A stretch of DNA of 16,302 nucleotides, taken from NCBI GenBank assembly GCA_964618955.1, contig CAZUBO010000016.1, forward strand, positions 1 through 16,302, written 5' to 3'. Every line of letters begins with the position of its first letter. Position 1 is the stretch's first letter. This DNA comes from JAKLIH01 sp964618955 (GTDB lineage Bacteria; Patescibacteriota; Minisyncoccia; UBA6257; JAKLIH01). A program made the translations under genes and the position numbers. The notes below the pieces were generated by a model, which did no database searches, was not told where the DNA came from, and was given only the letters and a program-made list of their open reading frames with translations. Of the stretch, positions 7,930-14,996 are shown piece by piece.

Positions 7930-8322
7930 TTAAAAGATTTCGAATAAAACCTCTCCGCCGAGATTTTGTTTTTTAGCAGCTTTGGCCGACATTATACCTT
8001 TAGAGGTAGAAAGAATAACGGTTGATTGAGTTTTTGAATTAATGTCAGGATACTGAATATATACTCTCTTACTTGGCTTGGAAATACGTTTAACATCCAT
8101 GATGTATGGAGTCTGATCTGTGCTGTATTTTAAAACAACTTCAATAGTAGATTTCTTGTCTTTGGTAGCAACAGAAAAATCAGCAATGTAACCTTCATTC
8201 TTCAAAACTTTTAGAATTTCTAATTTAATCTTAGAAGAAGGAACTAATACGATTTCCTTGCCTACCATAACGGTATTTTTGATGCGAGTTAGCATGTCGC
8301 TAATTGGATCGGTAATTGTCAT
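7930..8322 (-). CDS. rpsH: Small ribosomal subunit protein uS8
   Basis: Encodes 130 aa of normal length. MTITDPISDMLTRIKN at the start and ILSTSKGIMSAKAAKKQNLGGEVLFEIF at the end (here split as STSKGIMSAKAAKK and LGGEVLFEIF) are the conserved ends of S8. The final residue is Phe where many S8 proteins have Trp. S8 is a primary 16S rRNA-binding protein and, in some bacteria, the translational repressor of this operon; no such site is evident here. Confidence 0.96.
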   Translation of the reverse strand: MTITDPISDMLTRIKNTVMVGKEIVLVPSSKIKLEILKVLKNEGYIADFSVATKDKKSTIEVVLKYSTDQTPYIMDVKRISKPSKRVYIQYPDINSKTQSTVILSTSKGIMSAKAAKKQNLGGEVLFEIF

Positions 8323-8342
8323 ATTGAATATTTATTATTAAA

Positions 8343-8528
8343 TTATCAGCTAGCTTTTTTAACTCCAGGAATTTCTCCTTTGGAAGCTAATTCACGAAAA
8401 CAGATACGGCACAAACCGAAATCTCTCATGTAGCTTCTTCTTCGACCGCACTTAAAGCAACGATTGACTTTGCGAGAGCTAAACTTTGGTGTTTTTTGTG
8501 ATCTTGCAATTGCAGATGTTTTAGCCAT
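8343..8528 (-). CDS. rpsZ: Small ribosomal subunit protein uS14, zinc-binding type
   Basis: Encodes 61 aa, the exact usual length of zinc-type S14. The four Zn ligands are C24, C27, C40 and C43 in RCFKCG and LCRICFREL. The protein ends GVKKAS-W: the codon after Ser is TGA (8346-8348) and then TAA. The zinc-type S14 family ends in Trp at this very position (KASW), so this is among the cleanest single proofs that UGA means Trp. The start context is AATATATT-ATG. Confidence 0.97.
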
Positions 8529-8544
8529 AATATATTAATTAAGT

Positions 8545-9117
8545 TTATTTCTTAGCTTGGATTGGTTTTAAAGGAAAACCTAATTCTTCAAATAATTTGA
8601 TCGACTTTTCTTTGGAACCAGTGTTAGTTACAAAAGTGATTTCAATTCCAAAGTTAACTTTGATAATATCGAGTGATAATTCTGGGAAAGCTGTCATTTC
8701 ACGAATACCGATAGTTAAATTACCAGCTTTATCAAAATTCTTACGTTCAATACCTCAGAAGTCTCGAGTACGAGGCAATGTGATATTGATTAGTTTATCG
8801 ATAAAGTCAGCCATCTTTTTACCACGTAACGTTACATTCAAACCAACGATAGTACCTTCGCGAAGTTTGAAACCAGCAATGGATTTCTTAGCTTTACAAG
8901 CTTTAGGTTTTTGACCAGTAATTCTAGCAAGCTTATCGGAAAATTCGGCAATCATCTTATCAGCGCCACCTTCGGCAACAGCAGTTAAGCGACCAATACC
9001 AGAATTTACACAAACCTTAGTGATTTTTGGAATAGAAAAATCGTTGTTGAGTTTGAATTCAGTTTTGAAAGCCTTTTCGGCTTTATTTTTATAGTTATCG
9101 GTATATGATATTTTCAT
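8545..9117 (-). CDS. rplE: Large ribosomal subunit protein uL5
   Basis: Encodes 190 aa, somewhat longer than the usual ~179. Motifs are KACKAKKSIAGFKLREG and LRGKKMADFIDKLINITLPR, then TRDF-W-GIERKNFDKAGN with TGA (8755-8757) at a site that is usually Arg or His in L5, so the Trp is a lineage feature. LTIGIREMTAFPEL and GIEITFVTNT complete the fold. L5 binds 5S rRNA and contacts the P-site tRNA. Confidence 0.95.
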
Positions 9118-9125
9118 AGTTAAAA

Positions 9126-9455
9126 TTAATCTAATTTCTTATTACATTTTTTACAAATTCGAAACTTCTTATCTTTCTCGATTACATAGCCAACGCGAGT
9201 TGGTTTGTTGCAATGAGAGCAAACAAGAGCCACGTTAGAAACGTAAATTGGTTTGGCAATTTCAATTACTTGACCAACTTCCCCTTCTTTACGAGGTTTC
9301 TTATGCTTCTTACAAGTATTAAGACCTTCAACAATAACCTTGTTGGCTTTTGGAAGAGACTTAATGACCTTTCCTGTTTTGGAACGATCTTTACCCTTAA
9401 GAATCATAACCTTGTCGTTCTTCTTTATTTTTAATTTGTTTGTTTCAGTTTGCAT
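9126..9455 (-). CDS. rplX: Large ribosomal subunit protein uL24 with C-terminal zinc ribbon
   Basis: Encodes 109 aa. The KOW region KKNDKVMILKGKDRSKTGKV (11-30) identifies L24, an assembly initiator of the 50S subunit. C79/C82 (CSHC) and C101/C104 (CKKC) form a four-Cys zinc-binding tail, as found in many bacterial L24 proteins. The start context is AAATATATATT-ATG. No UGA codon. Confidence 0.96.
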   Translation of the reverse strand: MQTETNKLKIKKNDKVMILKGKDRSKTGKVIKSLPKANKVIVEGLNTCKKHKKPRKEGEVGQVIEIAKPIYVSNVALVCSHCNKPTRVGYVIEKDKKFRICKKCNKKLD

Positions 9456-9465
9456 AATATATATT

Positions 9466-9834
9466 TTATACTAATTCAGGTCCTAATTCGATAATTTTGT
9501 TAAAACCCATATCTTTGATTTCTCTAGGAATAGGTCCAAAAATACGAGTAGCGACCGGTTCTTTTTTATCATTAATTATAACAACAGCGTTGTCATCAAA
9601 ACTAATGTAAGTACCATTTTTTCTTTTGAAGTTACGACGTTGGCGAACAATGATGCACTTTACAACATCTTTCTTTTTAACAGTTTTTCTAGGCTTGGAT
9701 GTCTGAACCGAAGCGGTAATAGTATCACCGATTTGGCCATAACGACGATAGTGTCCACCCATGATTTGAATACATCTAACGGTTTGGCCACCACTATTGT
9801 CAGCTACTTTTAAGATTGAACGTAATTGGATCAT
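9466..9834 (-). CDS. rplN: Large ribosomal subunit protein uL14
   Basis: Encodes 122 aa, the standard length. MIQLRSILKVADNSGG at the N-terminus, KKKDVVKCIIVR in the middle, and FDDNAVVIINDKKEPVATR followed by IFGPIPREI identify L14, which contacts L19 and 16S rRNA at the subunit interface. A consensus promoter lies in the 63-nt gap upstream, so this gene can head its own transcript. No UGA codon. Confidence 0.97.
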   Translation of the reverse strand: MIQLRSILKVADNSGGQTVRCIQIMGGHYRRYGQIGDTITASVQTSKPRKTVKKKDVVKCIIVRQRRNFKRKNGTYISFDDNAVVIINDKKEPVATRIFGPIPREIKDMGFNKIIELGPELV

Positions 9835-9860
9835 AATAACAAATTAAGTAATTTAAGTTA

Positions 9861-9889
9861 ATTATACACTAGAAAACCAATATTTTCAA
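9861..9889 (-). promoter_or_regulatory. Internal promoter upstream of rplN
   Basis: Minus strand: -35 TTGAAA (9889-9884), 17-nt spacer, -10 TATAAT (9866-9861). This is the best sigma-70-like promoter I see in the window, in the unusually wide gap between rpsQ and rplN. It would start the rplN-to-secY half of the cluster with a leader of about 20 nt. Confidence 0.7.
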
Positions 9890-9897
9890 GAGCAAAG

Positions 9898-10149
9898 CTA
9901 TTTTAGTTTGGTAACAACTATTCAGCTTTTGTCTTTGGAGATTGGTCGTGTTTCTTCGATGATAACTTTGTCGCCGGTTTGAAACAAATTCTCAGGATTG
10001 TGAGCTTTATATCTTTTGGAAGTCTTATAGTATTTGTGATAAAGGGGGTGTTGTTTTAATCTGGTTACTTCAACCACAGCAGTCAACGCCATTTTGGTTG
10101 ACACGATTATTCCGCTGAGTTGTCTTTTTTGGACTTTTACAATATTCAT
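9898..10149 (-). CDS. rpsQ: Small ribosomal subunit protein uS17
   Basis: Encodes 83 aa with UGA as Trp at 9922-9924 (SKDKS-W-IVVTKLK); the family has SKTKRWRVVE here, so Trp fits. Other motifs are QHPLYHKYYKTSKRYKAH and GDKVIIEETRPISK. The usual MDKTVVV core reads KMALTAVVEV, a small departure. It ends in TAG. S17 is a primary 16S rRNA-binding protein. Confidence 0.95.
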
Positions 10150-10169
10150 AAAACAGATTTATTGATAAA

Positions 10170-10352
10170 TTATTTTTTATTAATAATAGTTAGGATACGA
10201 GCGATAACTCTCTTAGTATTGCCGATCTCCTTAAAGTTCTTAACTTTGCCGAAACGGTTATTTAAAATTAAAGTATTTAATTTTTGTTTGCTTTCAGCAA
10301 GTAAAGTTAATAAGCTTTTGGAATCTTTGTTTTTTAGTTCTTGAGTTTTCAT
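10170..10352 (-). CDS. rpmC: Large ribosomal subunit protein uL29
   Basis: Encodes 60 aa, a normal small L29. The pattern MKTQELKNKDSKSLL..ESKQKLN is followed by the C-terminal TKRVIARILTIINKK, which matches the family's (R)xxIARIxT ending. It lies 5 nt after the rplP stop and just before rpsQ, the canonical place. L29 sits at the peptide exit site and helps dock the signal recognition particle and trigger factor. Confidence 0.93.
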   Translation of the reverse strand: MKTQELKNKDSKSLLTLLAESKQKLNTLILNNRFGKVKNFKEIGNTKRVIARILTIINKK

Positions 10353-10357
10353 AAAAG

Positions 10358-10768
10358 CTATCGTTTAATAGTTTTTGTTTTAAAAGGAAGTTTGTAACCG
10401 ATTTGTTTCAATGCATTTAAGGCATCAACTTCAGGAACACCACCTAATTCAAATATGACGCGACCAGGTTTGACTTGAAATACATAATGATCAACATCAC
10501 CCTTACCGCCACCTTGACGTTTTTCGGGAGGACGTTTGGTAACTGGCTTATCAGGGAAAACGCGAATTCAGATCTTACCACCTTTACGAATAAAACGAAG
10601 CAAGATACGACGAGCGGATTCGATTTGGCGACTAGTAATTCTTTTATTTTCCAAGCTAGCAATACCAAAGGTACCGTATTCGAGATTTAAACCACGACAT
10701 TCAAAATCACGGCCTAATCTTCTTCCCTTTTGAGCTTTACGATATTTGGTTCTTTTTGGAGTAAGCAT
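10358..10768 (-). CDS. rplP: Large ribosomal subunit protein uL16
   Basis: Encodes 136 aa, the usual length, ending in TAG. TGA at 10568-10570 is Trp67 in GGKI-W-IRVFPDKP, a near-invariant WIRVFPDKPVT context. MLTPKRTKYRKAQKGR at the start and RQGGGKGDVDHYVFQVKPGR later are diagnostic; the GKGDVDHYV form reminds me of Patescibacteria L16. L16 organises the A-site and is needed for late 50S assembly. Confidence 0.96.
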
Positions 10769-10797
10769 GTTAAATAGTTAATTAATTATTATATGAG

Positions 10798-11505
10798 TTA
10801 TTGATTGTTAGAATTCTTTTGACCTTGGGCTTGTTTCTTCGTTGCTTTAAAGACTTCACCTTTGTAGATTCAGACTTTGATACCAATCTTTCCATAAGTA
10901 CAACGAGTAAAGACAGTTCCATAGTCAATAACAGCTCTTAAAGTATTTAAAGGCAATTTGCCATCTTTGACCCAGTCAGATCTAGCGATATCAGCGCCAT
11001 CTAAACGACCAGTAACAAAGATCTTAGCACCTTTAGCTTCGCGATTGGACATGATACGCTCTAAGTACTTCTTGATTGTCTTTCTATATGGAATTCTTTT
11101 TTCAATGTCATCACGAATATCAAAAGCAACAATTTGAGCTGATAAAAATGGCTTTCTAACTTCTTCGATATTTATGCTAATGCTATATTTATCAGTAATT
11201 TTATTTTTCTTTCTAAACTTATTTAAACTTTTTTCTAGAGTTTTTTTGATTTCGTCTAACCCTTCACCATTGTGTTTTATGATCATACCAGGTTTAGAAG
11301 TAAAAATAACAACATTAGTTCTATCACCTTTTCTTTCGATCTCGACAGTTTGGTAATGAGCCTTTTCAAGAATTACTTCTAATTCTTTACGGATCAATTG
11401 ATCTTCGGCTAATTTTCAAGGAAAATTGCCAAGGTCAAACCAGCGAGAAGTTCAGTTCCTATTAATTCCTAATCTTTTAATTGTTGGGTTGATATGTTGA
11501 GCCAT
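10798..11505 (-). CDS. rpsC: Small ribosomal subunit protein uS3
   Basis: Encodes 235 aa with three UGA Trp codons: INRN-W-TSRWF (18), FP-W-KLAED (30) and GIKV-W-IYKGE near the C-terminus; the first and third sit at conserved Trp sites. TGG is also used (SRWF, SDWV). The KH domain reads PGMIIKHNGEG: the first Gly of the GXXG loop is Lys77, an oddity for this RNA-binding element. The C-terminal domain (VTGRLDGADIARSDW and LRAVIDYGT) is normal. S3 lines the mRNA entry channel. Confidence 0.96.
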
Positions 11506-11527
11506 ATTATATTAATTATTTTGGTTA

Positions 11528-12016
11528 TTAGTTAATGACTTTTCTTTGAATGATATTCTTTGTATTTCCTTTCTTAGACTTAACTTGAGATTTCTTATGA
11601 GATTCTTTGGTTGTAGTAGTATTCTTACGAACTTTAGTTACTTTCTTAGTCTTGTCTACTTGAATAGTCTTAATATGTTTTTCGTCAATTGGTTTTAAAA
11701 CTAAAGTAACGTGACAAGAGCGATGACGAATGACATAGGCCGAACCTCTAGCTCTAGGCATACTTCGTTTTAGTGTTGGTCCATCAGTAACATTCGTTCT
11801 AGCGATATATAAATCTTTAGGATCAAGGTGAAAATTATTGATAGCATTAGCCTTAGCTGATTCTAACAATTTTAAGATATCGACACCGGATCTTTTTAAA
11901 CTATATTTTAATTGATGTTCGGCTTTTTCAATACTTAAACCCTTGATAAGGCCAGTAACTAGTCTGACTTTTCGAGGAGCGATTCTAAAGTATTTTAACG
12001 ACGCAGTAATTTCCAT
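11528..12016 (-). CDS. rplV: Large ribosomal subunit protein uL22 with basic C-terminal tail
   Basis: Encodes 162 aa, about 50 longer than the core family. Core motifs are LKYFRIAPRKVRLVTGLIKG (7-26), SAKANAINNFHLDP and the exit-tunnel hairpin region LKRSMPRARGSAYVIRHRSC. The extra C-terminal ~50 residues are rich in Lys, Thr and Ser, probably disordered and RNA-binding. L22 lines the peptide exit tunnel and contacts all 23S domains. Confidence 0.95.
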   Translation of the reverse strand: MEITASLKYFRIAPRKVRLVTGLIKGLSIEKAEHQLKYSLKRSGVDILKLLESAKANAINNFHLDPKDLYIARTNVTDGPTLKRSMPRARGSAYVIRHRSCHVTLVLKPIDEKHIKTIQVDKTKKVTKVRKNTTTTKESHKKSQVKSKKGNTKNIIQRKVIN

Positions 12017-12041
12017 AGTATAATATTAAATTTATATATAA

Positions 12042-12347
12042 TTATTTCTTAGCTGGTGGTTTACCAGGAGCTTTTTCAGCAGTCTTTTGTAATTTACCAC
12101 CATGTTTGATGAACTTACGAGTTGGTGAAAATTCTCCTAACTTGTGACCTACCATTTCTTCTACAACATTGACATTGTGAAAAATCTTACCATTGTGAAC
12201 TGCGAAAACAAAACCAACCATTTCAGGAGTGATTGTTGAGACGCGAGCTCAAGTCTTGATAGGATCTTTATCACCAATTTGTTTTTTGGCAACTTTGATC
12301 ATTAATTTTTCATCTACATAAGGACCTTTTTTGATTGAACGAGACAT
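12042..12347 (-). CDS. rpsS: Small ribosomal subunit protein uS19
   Basis: Encodes 101 aa and is hidden under the standard code by one TGA (Trp in DPIKT-W-ARVSTITPEMVG; the family has IKTWSRRSTI). It begins MSRSIKKGPYVDEKLM and has MVGHKLGEFSPTRKFIKHGG, the conserved S19 core. The tail KTAEKAPGKPPAKK is slightly extended. S19 sits in the 30S head near the A-site finger. The gene fits between rplB and rplV as in the canonical S10 order. Confidence 0.95.
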
Positions 12348-12374
12348 AGTATTATGTGTTAGTTATTATTAAAG

Positions 12375-13214
12375 TTATTTAGACTTCTTAGAACTTTTAC
12401 GACGAGAGACAATGAACTTATTAGAATATTTATTTGCCTTTCTTGTCTTTCTTCCACCAGTTACATTTCCTCAGATATCTTTTGGACGTTTGGTTCCACG
12501 AGGATGTTTACCTTTACCACCACCATAAGGATGATCACAAGCGTTCATAGCTGAACCACGAACTGTTGGACGAATACCTTTATGACGATTACGACCAGCT
12601 TTACCAATTGAGATTAAATTGTGTTCAATGTTAGAGACTGGACCGATAGAAGCAAAACATTTGCTTTGAACCTTTCGAACTTCACTTGAAGGCATCTTTA
12701 AGTAAGCATAATTCCCTTCTAAACCAACCATGGTTAGATAAGAACCAGCACTACGAGCTAAACGACCACCTTCTTCTGGTTTGATTTCAACATTGTGAAC
12801 TTGAGTACCACTTGGAATATTTACTAATTGTAAACGATTACCAGGAGTTAAAGGAGCACTATCATCACATAAGATTTGATCACCAGCTTTGATTCCTTCA
12901 GGAGCTAAGATATAGGTACGAAAACCATTCTTAAACAGAATTAAGGCAATGAAAGCAGTTCTATATGGATCATATTCAATAGCTTCTACGAAGGCAGGAA
13001 TTCCTTTATGGATTTGACCAAATTCAACGGAACGATAATTCTTTTTAACAGCTCCGCCTTTGTGTCTTACCGAAATCTTACCACTGCTACTTCTACCTTG
13101 AGCAGGTTTGTAACCTTTAGTCAAAGCTTTGTGTGGTTCTTTCTTAGAAAGAACGGTACGATCGATATCGATATGATGTCTTTTTGTTGGTGTTGTTGGA
13201 TTATATTTTTTCAT
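12375..13214 (-). CDS. rplB: Large ribosomal subunit protein uL2
   Basis: Encodes 279 aa, with TGA at 12471-12473 read as Trp in RPKDI-W-GNVTGGRKTR, the conserved PWGK site. Other motifs are GRSSSGKISVRHKGG, IEYDPYRTAFIALI, YILAPEGIKAGDQI, IGKAGRNRHKGIRPTVRGSA and MNACDHPYGGGKGKHPRGT, with the catalytic-centre His in the DHPYGGG loop. The HPRGTKRPKDIWGN form resembles Gracilibacteria/Absconditabacteria-like sequences from memory. L2 is required for subunit association and peptidyl transfer. Confidence 0.97.
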
Positions 13215-13215
13215 A

Positions 13216-13593
13216 TTATATTGCTAAATCAATTTTATAACCTTGTTTAAGAGTAACAATGGCCTTTTTATAGCCGCCTTTACGAGTGAGAGCTTGTCTA
13301 GCCCCTAAACGCTTAGGACTAACGGAAAGAAAAATCATATTTACATTCGCAACTTTTACTTTGTAAGTCTTTTCTACTAATTGCTTAACAATAATTTTGT
13401 TAGCTCTTTTCAAAACTAAGAAAACATATTTGTTTTGGGCAGCTAAAGCATTGGACTTTTCAGTAATGTAAGGTTGAATGTAAGTATCAATATTGGAAAC
13501 TTTGATATTTTCAGTTACAGGTTTTTCAACATCAGATGATACAACTTTCTTTTCTTCTTTTTTTACAGTTTTTTTACCGAATAAAGGTGACAT
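13216..13593 (-). CDS. rplW: Large ribosomal subunit protein uL23 with charged N-terminal extension
   Basis: Encodes 125 aa. A ~35-residue Lys/Val/Glu-rich leader precedes the L23 core, which starts at IQPYITEKSNALAAQNKYVF. Core motifs are ANKIIVKQLVEKTYKVKV and KGGYKKAIVTLKQGYKI. Its stop is followed one base later by the rplB ATG, so translation is likely coupled. L23 sits at the tunnel exit and docks trigger factor and SRP. No UGA codon. Confidence 0.94.
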   Translation of the reverse strand: MSPLFGKKTVKKEEKKVVSSDVEKPVTENIKVSNIDTYIQPYITEKSNALAAQNKYVFLVLKRANKIIVKQLVEKTYKVKVANVNMIFLSVSPKRLGARQALTRKGGYKKAIVTLKQGYKIDLAI

Positions 13594-13602
13594 ATAATCG
13601 TT

Positions 13603-14253
13603 TTAAGATTTTTTAATAAGTAAGTTTTCTAAATTTGGAATAGCGTCTTTTAAGATAATAACATGTTTGTAATTCAATAAAGTTACTAAGTCTATTGAAC
13701 TATCTAAAGTAACATAGGCAAAAGGTAGATTTCTAGAAGCACGGATCAAAGCTTTGTTAGCAGCATCAACGATGATGTAGGCTAAGCTATTATTCTTCTT
13801 CTTGATATCAACAAAGTTCTTAAGAACTAAATTCATATCTTTAGTCTTGCTATCTTTGAGATCAATCTTATCAATGATAACTAATTCATTATCTTTGACT
13901 TTGGAACTCAAGATCATAGCTAAAGCTTTTTGTCTCATCTTCTGATTGATAACTTTAGTGAAGTTAGCTTCGTTTTGTTTTGGTCCGAAGGTAACACCAC
14001 CATGTCTTCAGATTGGAGAACGAGTTGATCCAACACGAGCTCTACCAGTTCCTTTTTGTTTTCAAGGCTTTCGGCCACCACCAGAAATCTCGGAACGGTC
14101 TTTAGTACAAGCTAAAGGTTTGCGACGATTGCTTAACATTGAAGTGTATACTTGGTAGACAGTATCAGAGTTAAACTTAACATCGAAAATCTTAGCATTA
14201 AGATCAATTTGTTCTATTACTTCGTTTTTTTGATTTTTAACATCGAATTTCAT
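13603..14253 (-). CDS. rplD: Large ribosomal subunit protein uL4
   Basis: Encodes 216 aa. Two UGA codons, in GGGRKP-W-KQKGTGRARVG (64) and RSPI-W-RHGGVTFGP (82), are at the two most conserved Trp sites of the L4 tunnel loop, which makes this gene a decisive reporter of the code. The C-terminal part (MRQKALAMILSSKVKDNEL onward) is a normal L4 fold. In E. coli L4 also represses the S10 operon through an S10 leader; no such leader is recognised here. Confidence 0.96.
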
Positions 14254-14258
14254 AATAT

Positions 14259-14556
14259 TTATTTATTAGAAGTGATTTTAAGAAGTGTTCCTTGTCTTCC
14301 AGGAATGGATCCTTGAAGAAATATTAAATTGTTTTCTCTATCAATACGAGCAACTTTAACATGAATCATAGTATAAGTATCGCCACCAGTACGGCCAGCC
14401 ATACGNNNNNNNNNNNNNNNNNNNNNNNNNNNNNNNNNNNNNNNNNNNNNNNNNNNNNNNNNNNNNNNNNNNNNNNNNNNNNNNNNNNNNNNNNNNNNNN
14501 NNNNNTTCATCAGGCAATTGGGTCATTTTTATTTTTTCGGCTAGTATAAAAGACAT
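14259..14556 (-). CDS. rplC: Large ribosomal subunit protein uL3, interrupted by an assembly gap
   Basis: Both ends of L3 are visible. The start MSFILAEKIKMTQLPDE matches the family's MTQ(I/L)FDE opening, and the end RMAGRTGGDTYT with IDRENNLIFLQGSIPGRQG is the conserved C-terminus. Between them lie exactly 100 N (14406-14505). L3 is normally about 200 aa, so some 400 nt are likely missing and the N-run is a fixed placeholder; the frame across it means nothing. The gene sits between rpsJ and rplD as expected. It is preceded by a terminator-like hairpin and a possible promoter. L3 is an early 50S assembly protein near the peptidyl transferase centre. Confidence 0.93.
14406..14505. other. Assembly gap (100 N)
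   Basis: Exactly 100 undetermined bases inside rplC. The round number suggests a scaffold placeholder of unknown true length. Confidence 0.99.
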
Positions 14557-14573
14557 GTTTTAGTTATTTAAAA

Positions 14574-14601
14574 TTAATAAATTGGTAAAGAAAATTTTCA
14601 A
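14574..14601 (-). promoter_or_regulatory. Candidate promoter of rplC
   Basis: Minus strand: TTGAAA (14601-14596), 16-nt spacer, TATTAA (14579-14574). It lies just past the rpsJ terminator-like hairpin and 18 nt before the rplC start. The -10 match is only 4/6, so support is partly positional. Confidence 0.4.
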
Positions 14602-14614
14602 AAGGCGTGTCACC

Positions 14615-14640
14615 AAAAAACTGAGAAAACTCAGTTTTTT
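14615..14640 (-). terminator. Terminator-like hairpin between rpsJ and rplC
   Basis: AAAAAACTGAG, a 4-nt loop, CTCAGTTTTTT: a perfect 11-bp stem whose arms carry A6 and T6, 6 nt past the rpsJ TAA. Being symmetric it could act in either direction; only the minus strand has genes. It would separate tuf-rpsJ from the rest of the S10 cluster, fully or partly. The G/C part of the stem is only 5 bp, so efficiency is uncertain. Confidence 0.7.
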
Positions 14641-14646
14641 AGGTTT

Positions 14647-14979
14647 TTAGGCCTTAATTTCCGCCTCAACACCGGCTGGTAAGTTTAAACTTGTTAAAGA
14701 TTCTATAGTTTTGCTATTAGAATTCAAAACATCGATTAATCTCTTGTGAACACGGATTTCAAATTGTTCTTGGGATTTCTTCTTGACGAAAGTAGCACGA
14801 TTGACTGAGTATTTCTTCTTTTCAGTAGGAAGTAATATTGGGCCAACGATATTTGCACCACTTCGGATTACAATCTCAATAATTTGTTTGCAAGAATTGT
14901 CAATCAAATGATGATCATAGGATTTTAGACGAATTCTAATCTTTGATTTTTCTTTTTTATCTAAGGTACTATTTGTCAT
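14647..14979 (-). CDS. rpsJ: Small ribosomal subunit protein uS10
   Basis: Encodes 110 aa. The core KIRIRLKSYDHHLIDNSCKQ (about 13-32), PILLPTEKKKYSVNRATFVK, the loop QEQFEIRVHKRLIDVL and the ending LNLPAGVEAEIK identify S10 (NusE), which also joins transcription antitermination. It lies 17 nt after tuf. A terminator-like hairpin follows at once, which is unusual because S10 normally heads one long operon with rplC. No UGA codon. Confidence 0.96.
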   Translation of the reverse strand: MTNSTLDKKEKSKIRIRLKSYDHHLIDNSCKQIIEIVIRSGANIVGPILLPTEKKKYSVNRATFVKKKSQEQFEIRVHKRLIDVLNSNSKTIESLTSLNLPAGVEAEIKA

Positions 14980-14996
14980 TATAGAATAATTTAAGT

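Noticed and set aside
8343..8528. UGA read as Gly (code 25), as in Gracilibacteria and Absconditabacteria
   Set aside because: No UGA here lies at a conserved Gly site, while many lie at conserved Trp sites such as the last residue of zinc-type S14.
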